NCBI RefSeq assembly: GCF_028289625.1
Contig: NZ_JANQOM010000028.1
Coordinates: forward strand, 1-64,000
Direction of reading: 5' to 3'
Origin: Winogradskyella sp.
Lineage (GTDB): Bacteria; Bacteroidota; Bacteroidia; Flavobacteriales; Flavobacteriaceae
DNA: 64,000 nt
Shown piece by piece: positions 54,762 to 64,000 of this stretch; the stretch's first letter is position 1; each line of letters opens with the position of its first letter. The translations under genes and the position numbers were made by a program. The notes below the pieces were generated by a model, which did no database searches, was not told the DNA's origin, and saw only the letters and a program-made list of their open reading frames with translations.

Positions 54762-56702
54762 ATGGAATATTTATTAAAAGCATCAGCCGTAATCGTTATA
54801 TTTTATGTACTCTATAAGTTATTTCTGCAACGCGAAACTTTCTTTCAGACCAATCGTGGTTATTTACTGATTGGGCTTTTAGCTTCTGTTTTGCTGCCAC
54901 TAATCGTCATACCAATTTATGTCGAATACACACCAACAGTTATGGATAGCTCTATATTATACATTAATTCTCCTGAGGTATTAGAGAATCCTAACGAAAT
55001 GGCATTTGATTGGATTGGGTTGGCCTCTATAGTTTATACTTTTGGTGCAATTTTCTTTTTAGGAAAGTTACTGATTGAACTTGCCTCACTTAAATTATTA
55101 TTTAAAAAACATAGATTTTTTAAAAATGGCTCCTACATTTTTATCGAAACCGAGAATGATATTCCTCCTTTTTCGTTTTTTAATTGGATTGTTTATAACC
55201 CAAAGAAGTATACCCGTGAAGAATTGCAGCACATCCTTAATCATGAAAAAGCTCACGCAAGGGAATTACACTCTATTGACATTATTTTGACTCAGCTGTC
55301 ATGCGTATTACTTTGGTTCAATCCATTAATATGGTTATACAAAAAAGAGGTACAGCAAAATCTAGAATTTATAGCAGATAAAAAGGCCCAGGACTTTTCT
55401 TCCTGTGAAAAAAGCTATCAGCTTATTTTATTGAAAGCAAGCGCTCCGCAGCATAAATACTTAACCACTAATAATTTTTATAATTCACAAATCAAAAAAA
55501 GAATAATTATGTTACACAAATCGAAATCAAAAAAAGCAAATGTTTGGAAGTATAGCTTAGTCTTACCAATCCTCGCACTTTTTTTAATGAGCTTTAATAC
55601 TAAGGAAATCTTCATTGAAAAAGAAAGACCAAAGGATTCAGCAAATACAGCACAAATTGAAGCTTCTAATCAATTAAATGATTTATATGAAAATTTAGAG
55701 TCTAAAGAAACTTCGACTTTAAAAACAGAAGAAGAAGAAGAAGCGACCAAAGTAGAAAACAACACCAAAACTACAGGTAAATTAACTGCTAAGGCCACTT
55801 CTAAAAGCGAAAATAGCACTTCGGATGTAGGTGGTATCTCAATTACGATAATTGATAAGAACACTACTGATGCCGAACTCGACAAAATAAAAGCAGATCT
55901 TAAGAAAGATGGCCTTACATTGAAGTTTAAAAGCGTAAAACGTAATCGCAGTAGGGAAATCACAGCTATTAAAATAGACGCAAAATCAAAAAACTCCAAT
56001 GCCAACTATAATATTAGTTCAGACGAAGCCATAAGCCCAATAAAAATTGTATATGATATCGAAAATGAGAGCATCTCAATTGGTAACGGCCATTCAAAAC
56101 ATGGAAAAAACACATTTGTTTACGAAACACATAAAGACGGAGATTATAAAATCCATAAATCAGGAAAAGGCAATAATGTATATGTTATCACCGAGGAGCA
56201 TGATAACGATGTGGATGTAGTACACGAGTCTAGAGTAGTTGTAAGGAACAACGGGAAAAAAGGAAAAGTAAAAACCGTAAAAAGATTAAAGAATGTAGAG
56301 GTGATTTCTGGAGATGACGATGTCATTGAAGTTATTGTTGAAGACGTGGATAACGACAATATCGAAACCATAGTAATTGATAGCTTAGAAGATGTAAATG
56401 TAAAAGCAGATATTATTATAGAAGAAAAAGGTAAAAATGTTTGGGTTAGTGACGACGACGAAACCAAAAGCACAATAATTATTGGGGATGAAGATGGAGA
56501 TAATAATATTTACATCTCAGGTCTTAACGGGGAAAACCCTTTATATATAGTGGATGGCAAAGAAGTTTCGAAAGAGAAATTTACGAAACTAAATCCAAAA
56601 AAAATTGAATCCGTAACTGTTCTTAAAGACGAAAGTGCTATTAAAAAGTATGGAGATAAAGGAAAAAACGGAGTAATTATAGTTAAAACAAAAAAGAATT
56701 AG
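54762..56702 (+). CDS. BlaR1-like M56 membrane peptidase with TonB-plug-like tail
   Basis: 646 residues. An N-terminal membrane part has about four helices (residues 5-110 and about 255-280). The M56 zinc motif HEKAH is near residue 160. After the last helix comes a long charged periplasmic region (about 290-600, with acidic repeats such as GDDDVIEVIVEDVDND), and a final LYIVDGKEVSKEKF and ESAIKKYGDKGKNGVIIVKT resembling a TonB-receptor plug. No penicillin-binding domain is present, so the signal is not a beta-lactam. It is co-transcribed with the BlaI-type repressor. Confidence 0.85.
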   Translation: MEYLLKASAVIVIFYVLYKLFLQRETFFQTNRGYLLIGLLASVLLPLIVIPIYVEYTPTVMDSSILYINSPEVLENPNEMAFDWIGLASIVYTFGAIFFLGKLLIELASLKLLFKKHRFFKNGSYIFIETENDIPPFSFFNWIVYNPKKYTREELQHILNHEKAHARELHSIDIILTQLSCVLLWFNPLIWLYKKEVQQNLEFIADKKAQDFSSCEKSYQLILLKASAPQHKYLTTNNFYNSQIKKRIIMLHKSKSKKANVWKYSLVLPILALFLMSFNTKEIFIEKERPKDSANTAQIEASNQLNDLYENLESKETSTLKTEEEEEATKVENNTKTTGKLTAKATSKSENSTSDVGGISITIIDKNTTDAELDKIKADLKKDGLTLKFKSVKRNRSREITAIKIDAKSKNSNANYNISSDEAISPIKIVYDIENESISIGNGHSKHGKNTFVYETHKDGDYKIHKSGKGNNVYVITEEHDNDVDVVHESRVVVRNNGKKGKVKTVKRLKNVEVISGDDDVIEVIVEDVDNDNIETIVIDSLEDVNVKADIIIEEKGKNVWVSDDDETKSTIIIGDEDGDNNIYISGLNGENPLYIVDGKEVSKEKFTKLNPKKIESVTVLKDESAIKKYGDKGKNGVIIVKTKKN

Positions 56703-56730
56703 TCTTTAATTTCATCAATCAATCAACAGA

Positions 56731-56768
56731 AAAAGCCAAACTCAGTATTATGAAGTTTGGCTTTTTTT
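56731..56768. terminator. Bidirectional terminator after the M56 gene
   Basis: Arms AAAAGCCAAACT (56731-56742) and AGTTTGGCTTTT (56754-56765) with flanking T-run to 56768. Serves the M56 gene and, on the other strand, the endonuclease gene. Confidence 0.8.
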
Positions 56769-56787
56769 ATTCTATCTATTAAATAGA

Positions 56788-58752
56788 TTATTTCACAATC
56801 AATTTTTGAACATAAGATTTGCCTTCATTAATCATCTTAAGGATGTATAAGCCCGAACTTAAGTTAAGTTCAACATAATTACTGAAGTTATCAAATCGTT
56901 TTAAGAGTTTTCCTTGTAAAGAATACACTTCAAGACTAACTACAGAATCACCCTTCAGATATATTCTGCCATCAGTAGGATTTGGATAAATTACTAAATT
57001 TTCTAATTCATTGTCTTCAATACTTAGTGACTGATCCCATAGCTCGCCAACATTGTTTCCCCATATATATTCTACCAAAAGTGGCTGGTCTATAAAAGGG
57101 TTCCTGTTTCTTTGCCAGTTATAAATGACATTATTTCTATTCATCTCAAAATCGTCTGGCGGGTCGTTTCTATGCCAATCCAAAAGTGTTGCTAAATCTC
57201 CCAATTGACCCACGGTGTCGGGAAACCCATTAACAACTTCTAAACCGTTGTATCTGATTTCCATATACAAAACACTACGAGCTACATCTCCCCTAAAACT
57301 TCCTAAAGTACCGGTTGGACCTACATATTGTCCATAATGCTGATTTCCTCGTGTGCTGTTTTCAGCAGCATCTGCTGCTCTTAACGCATGAGCATCTGAG
57401 TTTCCATGTCTTAGCGAATCTGCTTTCGTAGTCCAAAATACGTCAATACCATCCGCTATTTCATCGGCTTCAATATCATCAAATCCACCTCTAGACCTTG
57501 GAAAGGTATGCTCTCTATTCCACTTGCCAGCATTGTTACTACCCGTTTGTAAGTCTAATTTTGCACGTCCTTCTTCCCTATATAACAACCAAACTTGATT
57601 GCTGTTTTCTGGATTTTGGTCGGCTTCTTTTAAAATATCAATGACATCAGCATAGGTCTGGGCCCTAACTGTACTCGGATTTGCAATAATATCTTGTAAT
57701 GCTTGCCTCAGTGCCAAATCCGCCAGACCATCTAAACTATCGTAATAGCCATTTGGTTGCGTACTTTGCACTATACCTGTTGTAGGATTTACAGGAGTTC
57801 CCCAAGCAGCAATGGTAAAATCATTGTCCACTACCCTAACCTCTACATTATTGTTTGATGCTACAATAGGTTCTACTAGGTTCAAAAACCGAATTTCCAT
57901 CACCTCATCTCCTTCATCATTTGCATCGTCAATAATAGTTATGGTAGTGCTTGTCGTATTTTGACCACTAGCAATCGTAAGATTAACATTCCCAGTATAA
58001 TCCATGGTATTGAATGTGAAATTGTCTAAGTTAATCGTAAAGTTTAGGTCTGAAGTCACATTGCTTTCCGCTGTAAAGGTGATATCAAAAGTAGCACCCT
58101 CATTAAATTGAGTATCATTCACAGAAATTAATACTGGATTTATAGCGTTACCCGAACCATCATTTTCTCGTCTTGGAGTTGGTGTAGCTGTAGCATAAGA
58201 TTCATTATCCATAGCATCCACAAAGCGCTGAATGGATCTTGGATTTGCACTTGTACCATTATCATTGTACTGTATCGTCTCACCTAGCAAACCTAGAAGT
58301 ACGGTATCATCAGCATCATTTGTGCCATACACCATAGCATCTATGAGATTATTTTGGGTTGCTAAGGTACCTTCGGGAAAATCAGTAATGTTAGCCTGAT
58401 AAATCCCTACAGCATCTGCTCCATTTTGTATAACATTTTCAGCTATTATAAGCTGTGGAAATGGTGACACTCCTTCACTACCGATAACAAGCAGTCCATT
58501 ATTATCAGTCTGGAAGCCTTCCAAATCAATAACCATATAACTAGAATCTGCTCCGCTTGTGGAACCATTAAAAAACACAAGTATAAAGCCATTGGTAGAG
58601 AAATTTGGCACCTGTGACTTTAATTCTATAAACTCTGCAGTATCCGTACTTGGTGAGTCTGGATCAAACTCGTTAATGACCAAAATTTGCGTCCAAGAAA
58701 AGTTAAATACCAAAAATAAAAGTGCGGTAAATATTCTATGCATGTTATTCAT
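56788..58752 (-). CDS. Secreted endonuclease I with lamin-tail and T9SS sorting domain
   Basis: The 654-residue protein has a signal peptide, an N-terminal lamin-tail-like domain (about 20-200: LVINEFDPDSPSTDTAEFIE) and a Calx-beta-like region (about 205-320). The endonuclease I domain has NREHTFPRSRGG near residue 418 (likely catalytic H and metal site) and GDVARSVLYMEIRYNGLE. The C-terminal type 9 secretion domain starts VIYPNPTDGRIYLKG. It probably degrades extracellular DNA at the cell surface. ATG 58743 is an alternative start. Confidence 0.9.
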   Translation of the reverse strand: MNNMHRIFTALLFLVFNFSWTQILVINEFDPDSPSTDTAEFIELKSQVPNFSTNGFILVFFNGSTSGADSSYMVIDLEGFQTDNNGLLVIGSEGVSPFPQLIIAENVIQNGADAVGIYQANITDFPEGTLATQNNLIDAMVYGTNDADDTVLLGLLGETIQYNDNGTSANPRSIQRFVDAMDNESYATATPTPRRENDGSGNAINPVLISVNDTQFNEGATFDITFTAESNVTSDLNFTINLDNFTFNTMDYTGNVNLTIASGQNTTSTTITIIDDANDEGDEVMEIRFLNLVEPIVASNNNVEVRVVDNDFTIAAWGTPVNPTTGIVQSTQPNGYYDSLDGLADLALRQALQDIIANPSTVRAQTYADVIDILKEADQNPENSNQVWLLYREEGRAKLDLQTGSNNAGKWNREHTFPRSRGGFDDIEADEIADGIDVFWTTKADSLRHGNSDAHALRAADAAENSTRGNQHYGQYVGPTGTLGSFRGDVARSVLYMEIRYNGLEVVNGFPDTVGQLGDLATLLDWHRNDPPDDFEMNRNNVIYNWQRNRNPFIDQPLLVEYIWGNNVGELWDQSLSIEDNELENLVIYPNPTDGRIYLKGDSVVSLEVYSLQGKLLKRFDNFSNYVELNLSSGLYILKMINEGKSYVQKLIVK

Positions 58753-59254
58753 TTTTCACAAAGATAGTTGTAAAAAAATGCTTTTAAGGTTACGTGAAAT
58801 TTATTTACAAAAACTGTACAAGAAATACTATGATAATCATCAGTAAATCAAAACTCAAAAAAGATGAAATACCAAAAAATAGAGGTTTTAAAGATGAAAC
58901 GCCTCTACGTTTTTAAAATTTACCTAAAAAAGCACCTAGAAATATATAAAATTATAATCATAAATTACATTTTTAATTACAATTCAAATTTTATTTGAAG
59001 ACAAGTCACACATTTTAGTAATAGTTTTTATTTTTTTACTTATAAATTTAAATGCAAATTCATCGATTTTTATAAAAACGCTTGGAAGATTATTTGTTGC
59101 CTATATATATTGAAAACTCAATCAAGAAATTAAAGGAAATTATTAACCTCTAAACCAAAAATTATGATGACATTAGCAAAACTGATTATTGATATTATAT
59201 TTTCAATATTCTAAATTAAAACCAATCAAAAAACAAATCAAAAAAATGTAAAAC
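58753..59254. other. AT-rich gap with no convincing gene
   Basis: About 500 bp with no supported gene. A hairpin with TAGAGG / CCTCTA arms lies near 58880-58910, followed by T on the plus strand. A 16-codon frame starting at 59164 is too short to support. Nothing else is seen. Confidence 0.6.
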
Positions 59255-59284
59255 TTAGTTCTAGAATAAGTTTTACTATTTTTG
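59255..59284 (+). promoter_or_regulatory. Promoter of the 52-residue gene
   Basis: TTA (59255-59257), 19 bp, then TATTTTTG (59277-59284), a perfect minus-7 box 52 bp before the ATG. Confidence 0.6.
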
Positions 59285-59336
59285 CTTCCAACCCACAGTC
59301 AACAAAATTTATTAGTTTTTAGTACCAATGTAGAGC

Positions 59337-59495
59337 ATGAAGACATCCTTCTTCAAGATTATTGCAAAACTTAATAAGGTAGTTCTACCGAGTTACTCTA
59401 AAAGAAGATTAGACCTAAGCAAGGCCAGTAAACTACAACTGGCGATAATAGGTTGGCGTGCCTATATCACTAAAAATGCTTTAGATAAGGTCTAA
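59337..59495 (+). CDS. Conserved small basic protein (often mislabelled SsrA-binding)
   Basis: 52 residues: MKTSFFKIIAKLNKVVLPSY, then a basic DLSKASKLQLAIIGW and RAYITKNALDKV. Short proteins of this type are common in Flavobacteriaceae and are sometimes annotated as SsrA-binding; no SmpB fold is present. It overlaps the usp gene tail to tail by 4 bp. Confidence 0.65.
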   Translation: MKTSFFKIIAKLNKVVLPSYSKRRLDLSKASKLQLAIIGWRAYITKNALDKV

Positions 59496-60331
59496 TGGTG
59501 AAATATCATTAACGGAAGAATTAGATTTTTACTGATTTTAGTCTTACTCGAATCGCTAAACAAACGTTCAAAAAAGCCTTTAAATTGACCTACTAAGGTA
59601 ATCATATCCGCATCCTTGGATAAGTCTTCGTCCACTAAAACATTGGATAATGGAATGTTGGAAACCGTTTTATACATAAACCTATTTTCGTTGATGAGTT
59701 CTAGCAATAGTTCTTTGTCGAGATTTATCTTAGATTGGATATTGTTATCCGATGACACAAACCTTACTACATTGATAAAAGCTCCTAAATTATGAATGAG
59801 CTCCATGATGTCGATGACGGTTTTATGGTCGGCATAATCATCGGTATCTAAAGCTAATAGAATTGTGTTGGGTTTTTTATATTGGTAACCTTCAGGCACT
59901 ACTAAAGTATTACAATCAACATGTCTTAAAATTTTTAAGGCATTACTACCCATAATAGCTTCGCGCAAGTTAGAAGCTCCATTGGTTCCCATCACCACAT
60001 ATTCAATATTTTCCTTAGCTATCGTTTGTTTTACGGCAGCAATGAACAAGTCATAATCCACAATAGGCTTAAAGGTGTGTAATCTATCATTGGCGTTTAG
60101 TTTCAGACAATCTACTATACGCTTTAATTTATTTTTATTCTCCAAAATCAAAACCTCATAAAGACTTTCTCCAGATTTGCTCGCCATTAAATCGTCTGAA
60201 GCATAGCTCAACGAATCTTGAACATTAAGAACAAAAAAGTCGCAAAAGTCATTGTAGAACAGTTTCAACGCATAATTCATTGCATTAATTGAATTATCAG
60301 AAAAATCGGTTAGAAGCAATATTTTTTTCAT
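59492..60331 (-). CDS. Universal stress protein family protein, tandem domains
   Basis: 279 residues with two Usp-like halves. The first (residues 1-150) starts MKKILLLTDFSDNSINAMNY and has YVVMGTNGASNLREAIMGSN with a likely nucleotide-binding G-x2-G-x9-G(S/T)-like run. The second half (155-279) is degenerate. Two such genes flank a pyridoxamine-oxidase-like gene. Confidence 0.87.
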   Translation of the reverse strand: MKKILLLTDFSDNSINAMNYALKLFYNDFCDFFVLNVQDSLSYASDDLMASKSGESLYEVLILENKNKLKRIVDCLKLNANDRLHTFKPIVDYDLFIAAVKQTIAKENIEYVVMGTNGASNLREAIMGSNALKILRHVDCNTLVVPEGYQYKKPNTILLALDTDDYADHKTVIDIMELIHNLGAFINVVRFVSSDNNIQSKINLDKELLLELINENRFMYKTVSNIPLSNVLVDEDLSKDADMITLVGQFKGFFERLFSDSSKTKISKNLILPLMIFHH

Positions 60332-60487
60332 CGTCTATCTACTTTCCATCAATTTAAAAAAACAATATTAAAAAGCGAATGATAATTATCAGTTCATAAG
60401 TTATGCCATAACTTTCTTCGCAAAGCTGATTAATATCATTAAAAAATAGTGTTTTAGTTGGTATCTTTTAACTTAAATTTTTTGGTC

Positions 60488-60940
60488 ATGATTAAAAGTT
60501 TAGATTACAAAAGGTGCTCAGATGTATTGACAAACAATTACATAGGCTATCTATCCTATATTAGCAACAACAGACCTTATAGCATTCCCATCACCTTTTT
60601 TTACAATGAAAAAGAAAAGTACATTATCTGCTATTCTGGTAATGGGCATAAAATTGATGCCATGCGACGACAACCATCGGTCTCTCTGGCTGTTGCAGAC
60701 ATCTACGCTAATAATCAATGGCAATCGGTCTTAGCACATGGCCAATACAATGAGATTGATGGTGGCACAGCCAAACTATACTTGCATGAATTTTCTTTGG
60801 GCATTAAAGACATCATCTTAAAAAAGGAACATAAAGATCTGGATTATATCAGTGAGTTTTCGAGCAAAATTTACAATCAAGAAACACCAATCGTCTTTCT
60901 CATTAAAATTGAAGATATGACAGGTAAAATGAGAGCGTAG
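60488..60940 (+). CDS. Pyridoxamine 5'-phosphate oxidase-like flavin protein
   Basis: 150 residues from MIKSLDYKRCSDVLTNNYIG. FMN-binding split barrel with SIPITFFYNEKEKYIICYS and GHKIDAMRRQPSVSLAVADI; similar to NimA/heme-oxygenase-like small PPOX proteins. A second copy is cut by the right edge of the window. Confidence 0.85.
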   Translation: MIKSLDYKRCSDVLTNNYIGYLSYISNNRPYSIPITFFYNEKEKYIICYSGNGHKIDAMRRQPSVSLAVADIYANNQWQSVLAHGQYNEIDGGTAKLYLHEFSLGIKDIILKKEHKDLDYISEFSSKIYNQETPIVFLIKIEDMTGKMRA

Positions 60941-61138
60941 TCCAGATATTCCCTTCGTTAAAAACACGTACTTATTTAGATTATAAATAAAATATAAGCA
61001 ACAAACTGTTAATATTAGCTGAGGACTTGTTTTGTTATGTATTAAAGTCTGGGACCTTGTCTTAGCTGATAAATATCATGGGAAAATTTAAATGGCATCG
61101 GTAACTTTAATATCGAAGAAATTCAAAATCCATTAGCT

Positions 61139-61972
61139 ATGACATCTATCTTATTACCTACCGATTTTTCCCAGAATTCTGAAAATGCCATTAAATATGC
61201 TCTAGAATTTTATAAGGATGAAGATTGCAGATTTCATTTTTTACATTGTTATCCACCAGTAATTTTCTCATATGAGTATCAAATCGAAAAGGGTCTTGTC
61301 GGAAAGAATATTCATGAAGTGATTCAAGCCGAAACCAGAGAGCGACTTTATGATTTTGCATTTTCAATGATGGGAAACTATGGGAATAATCAAGAATTTG
61401 AAATAGAAGTGATCAAAGGGTTTTTGCCCGATCAGATTGCCCATGTTACCTCACAAAACAATATTGATCTCATAGTGATGGGAACTAAAGGAGAGACAGG
61501 TTCGGATAGAGTGGTATTTGGCACCAATACTATTCAGGTAATTAATAAACGCTGTTGCCCTGTGGTCGCGGTACCTGGCGATTATAAATTTAATGGTATT
61601 CAAAATATATTGTTCCCGTCAGATTTAAATTTGTCATTCTCATACAATCACTTAAAAACTATTGTTAAGGTCTTAGAATTGCATCAAAGTAAAATCAATA
61701 TTCTGCATATTTCATTGAAAGGGCTTACATCCACCCAACGTAGGCATAAAGTATTATTAAAAGAAGCTTTTTCTGATTTTAAAACCAACATTGTTATTAA
61801 AGAAGATAAAAACATTACGGATATTATATATGATTACCAACAAGAAAATGAATCCGAGCTCTTAGCAATGATTAACAATAAACGTATGTTTTTTGAAAAC
61901 CTATTTTTTAAGCCCACAATATCTAAGATTGCGATGCATTTAAGCACTCCTTTCTTAGTTATTCCAGCTTAG
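61139..61972 (+). CDS. Universal stress protein family protein
   Basis: 277 residues. The first half starts MTSILLPTDFSQNSENAIKY and has LIVMGTKGETGSDRVVFGTN, matching the ATP-binding motif of UspA types. The second half is degenerate. The 205 bp after it (61973-62177) hold nothing visible. Confidence 0.88.
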   Translation: MTSILLPTDFSQNSENAIKYALEFYKDEDCRFHFLHCYPPVIFSYEYQIEKGLVGKNIHEVIQAETRERLYDFAFSMMGNYGNNQEFEIEVIKGFLPDQIAHVTSQNNIDLIVMGTKGETGSDRVVFGTNTIQVINKRCCPVVAVPGDYKFNGIQNILFPSDLNLSFSYNHLKTIVKVLELHQSKINILHISLKGLTSTQRRHKVLLKEAFSDFKTNIVIKEDKNITDIIYDYQQENESELLAMINNKRMFFENLFFKPTISKIAMHLSTPFLVIPA

Positions 61973-62177
61973 AAAAATTGCAAATCATAGAATTGTGGTG
62001 TGTAATGCATACGGTAATCATATGTTTTTATCTGCATTTATGACCAAACTTATAGGTGCTAACAATAGATAAACTTTAATATAGAATTAGAAGTGTTATA
62101 TTGATGCCTAACAGTATGATAATTGATTTGTTCAAAAGAACATAAATTGTTAGGCCACTACAATGATATTCATCAAT

Positions 62178-63107
62178 TTAGAGGGTTTTGTAAAATTTTA
62201 AAATACGTAGTGCTCTTAGGGTATTCCATCGACTTGGTTGCCTAGCTTTTTCCATATCAAAATGGGTTTGTCCTGGGTGTTTGGCCCGCAAATTCCAAGT
62301 ACCATTTTTGTTACGCTTTTTTAAAATAATGTCAATAGCTTTTTGCATACGATAGTCCCAAGGTGTTTTAGAATGCTGAAAGTAGTCTAACGCGCTCAAA
62401 ATATCATAGCGCCAACGTCTTGGATATGAAAACTTTAAGAATCTTTTATCGATAATATTTCCTGTTTTATCTGAAAGAAATAGCTGGTGCATCAGTATAA
62501 ACTCCTTAGAGGATGCAATGGCATTCAAAACTTCCGCCTTTAGATAAGTATGGCCTGCATTGAGGTATTCCGTGAGCCCTTCAAGCACTGATAATGTGGT
62601 GTGGAGAGAACTGTGTACGGCACCAGACCGATTTACCCTGCAATTGAAGCCACCGTCTTGCATAAGCTTTTTAAGTATGCCACTAACAATAGGGCGCAAT
62701 CTTTTTTCTTCTGTATTAAAATAAGAGGCATACTTTAAAAACAAAGCATTAATACAAACATCGCTGTGTTTCATTGTTGATGGTCCTAATGGAATGCCAC
62801 CATCTTCCGCATAGCCATTCTTCAAAATCAAATGGATCGCATCTTTAACAACAGAATTATCTCTTGTTGGACTTAAGTTACAGAAATCGAGTAAGGTATA
62901 ATGCGTGGAAATCCACTTGGGCTGATAGAACGCCTCTCCCCAATGTCCATTGGGTTGTCGTTGTGATAAAAACTGTACACCAAAACCCTCAGTAGCTATT
63001 CTTTTTTGTAAATCAATCCTTTCTTCAAACAATAAATCACGATAAGTCTGGTATTGTATGGAAACATCACCTTTGAGTAACCAATCCATGAGTTCTGCGT
63101 AAGTCAT
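62178..63107 (-). CDS. Alpha-alpha toroid (prenyltransferase/cyclase-like) protein
   Basis: 309 residues of helical repeats with QW-like pieces (FLSQRQPNGHWGEAF, LMQDGGFNCRVNR, LKKRNKNGTWNLRAK). No DxDD cyclase motif is visible, so it is probably not a terpene cyclase; role unknown. It follows the GNAT gene by 7 bp in one operon. Confidence 0.75.
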   Translation of the reverse strand: MTYAELMDWLLKGDVSIQYQTYRDLLFEERIDLQKRIATEGFGVQFLSQRQPNGHWGEAFYQPKWISTHYTLLDFCNLSPTRDNSVVKDAIHLILKNGYAEDGGIPLGPSTMKHSDVCINALFLKYASYFNTEEKRLRPIVSGILKKLMQDGGFNCRVNRSGAVHSSLHTTLSVLEGLTEYLNAGHTYLKAEVLNAIASSKEFILMHQLFLSDKTGNIIDKRFLKFSYPRRWRYDILSALDYFQHSKTPWDYRMQKAIDIILKKRNKNGTWNLRAKHPGQTHFDMEKARQPSRWNTLRALRILKFYKTL

Positions 63108-63114
63108 AACTAAA

Positions 63115-63885
63115 TTAGAGGTTGAGCTCTTTTTTCAATATATTTTTAAAGCGTGTTGCACTAAGGTAGTGGTCATCAATGAGTTTACCATTATACAATA
63201 AACTAAAAACACCAAATCCTGATGGCGCATTTTTAGCTTGTTCGGAAGTTTCTAATTTAGTGAGTTTTAATTCTATCCCAAAATCCATGGCTGTATTTAA
63301 GAGATCGAATGCCGATTTTTCGTGCCATGGACATTGGTCGGCATACACCAAGTGCCAACCTTGATATTGTTTCTGTTTTTCGGTCCAATCTAAAAGTGTG
63401 GGGTGCTCTGCTGCAGAGTTCCATTTTTTTGATAGCAGTTCAAAACGGCCTCTTTTATCGACTTCTGTAAAACCATATTTTTCAAAAATAGTCTTGTTTG
63501 CTATCCACGATCCATTACTTGTCATAACACACAAACCTGATAGATTAAGTTTTTTGGCTTCTTTCTCGGCTTCCTGCACTAACATTTTACCGTACCCTTG
63601 ATTTCGGTCTTTTTTAGAGAGCACAGACATACAGTGTATAAACAGAAAATCGTCCCCATCAATTGGCCTCCAGGCTTTTGATACTGGAATAAACTCTACA
63701 AAACCAATCATTTTACCAGCACCATCTTTCAGAATCCTGAGGCTTAACCCTTCATTAAGGCGTTTTTCGAACCATTTGCGTTTGCTTTCAAAACCAGGTT
63801 TTTTAATATCTTTTATGCAGAACAACGTTTCCTTGTAAACGTTATCCTTTGTAACATCAATAATTTTTAAAGATTCTTCACTCAT
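63115..63885 (-). CDS. GNAT acetyltransferase with YoaP-like C-terminal domain
   Basis: 256 residues. The N-terminal GNAT domain (about 1-150) has the acetyl-CoA loop SKKDRNQGYGKMLVQEAEKE. The C-terminal YoaP-like part (about 165-256) has YADQCPWHEKSAFDLLNTAM, with a cysteine-containing motif close to a thioredoxin-like site. Substrate unknown. Confidence 0.85.
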   Translation of the reverse strand: MSEESLKIIDVTKDNVYKETLFCIKDIKKPGFESKRKWFEKRLNEGLSLRILKDGAGKMIGFVEFIPVSKAWRPIDGDDFLFIHCMSVLSKKDRNQGYGKMLVQEAEKEAKKLNLSGLCVMTSNGSWIANKTIFEKYGFTEVDKRGRFELLSKKWNSAAEHPTLLDWTEKQKQYQGWHLVYADQCPWHEKSAFDLLNTAMDFGIELKLTKLETSEQAKNAPSGFGVFSLLYNGKLIDDHYLSATRFKNILKKELNL

Positions 63886-63897
63886 TTGGGCTATTTT

Positions 63898-64000
63898 TTA
63901 TTTACGTTCTCTACCGGAGACATCACTTATGGCTATTTCAAACACCACAGGAGGCCCTTGTTTATATATCTTACTTGAAAATTCACTTATAAATTGAGGA
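63898..64000 (-). CDS. Partial CDS: pyridoxamine-oxidase-like paralogue, C-terminus
   Basis: The last 33 codons, ending DVSGRERK then stop, run off the right edge. The visible FISEFSSKIYKQGPPVVFEI matches the C-terminus of the gene at 60488-60940 (YISEFSSKIYNQETPIVFLI), so this is a paralogue of the same family. Confidence 0.7.
   Translation of the reverse strand, partial: PQFISEFSSKIYKQGPPVVFEIAISDVSGRERK

Noticed and set aside
59164-59214. 16-codon frame MMTLAKLIIDIIFSIF
   Set aside because: Too short, no promoter box at a suitable distance and no supporting context.

Overview
The window looks like a chromosomal segment of a marine Flavobacteriaceae-type Bacteroidetes. The DNA is AT-rich. 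Many promoters fit the Bacteroidetes pattern (TTG, about 19 bp, TAnnTTTG). There is a type 9 secretion C-terminal domain, a GSIII glutamine synthetase, DUF4920/DUF4197/DUF1684/DUF5723 proteins, an AIR synthase-prfA-pyrF cluster and many MKK-type lipoproteins. The genus cannot be fixed from the sequence alone.

0-25 kb is mostly housekeeping: an ABC exporter, grpE-dnaJ, a YceI lipoprotein, a fasciclin protein, an ECF sigma/anti-sigma pair, a two-gene FRG + DUF262 island (possible defence), tRNA modification (mnmD), ilvE, a histidine kinase/response regulator pair, crcB, an MFS-VOC-DJ-1 run with an Lrp-type regulator, and a SigZ-like sigma factor preceded by a 34-residue peptide with 11 cysteines that has no entry of its own length class in most gene calls.

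25.8-35.2 kb is a complete type II-C CRISPR-Cas locus. It has 42 perfect 46-bp repeats plus one degenerate repeat, then cas2, cas1 and a catalytically intact 1399-aa cas9 on the minus strand, and a tracrRNA on the plus strand upstream of cas9. Each repeat appears to carry its own promoter. The most exciting part lies at 34.8-35.13 kb: a second tracrRNA-like gene in which the anti-repeat is replaced by a self-contained hairpin with a 4-nt loop, so the RNA would fold like a natural single-guide RNA. The 15 nt just before that hairpin match, 14/15 and ending exactly at the guide/scaffold boundary, a site between two divergent promoter elements upstream of cas9 and of this RNA. This suggests that Cas9 represses its own locus, by analogy with tracr-L of Streptococcus pyogenes, but here in a type II-C flavobacterial system.

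35.5-49.6 kb holds an IcmF-type fused acyl-CoA mutase, purU, a PqqB-like hydrolase, DUF4197 and small envelope proteins, a BtuF-like protein, and pyrF-prfA-purM. A 396-bp unit with inverted-repeat ends, encoding a four-helix-bundle protein, sits immediately upstream of pyrF. 49.8-56.7 kb holds divergent GSIII and eukaryotic-type GSII glutamine synthetases, a Ca2+/Na+ antiporter and a BlaI/M56-peptidase pair with a palindromic operator. 56.8-64 kb holds a T9SS-secreted endonuclease I, two universal stress proteins around a pyridoxamine-oxidase-like protein, a toroid-fold protein, a GNAT protein and a partial second pyridoxamine-oxidase-like gene. Dispersed palindromic repeats occur between genes and, in two cases, inside coding sequences (mnmD, icmF).
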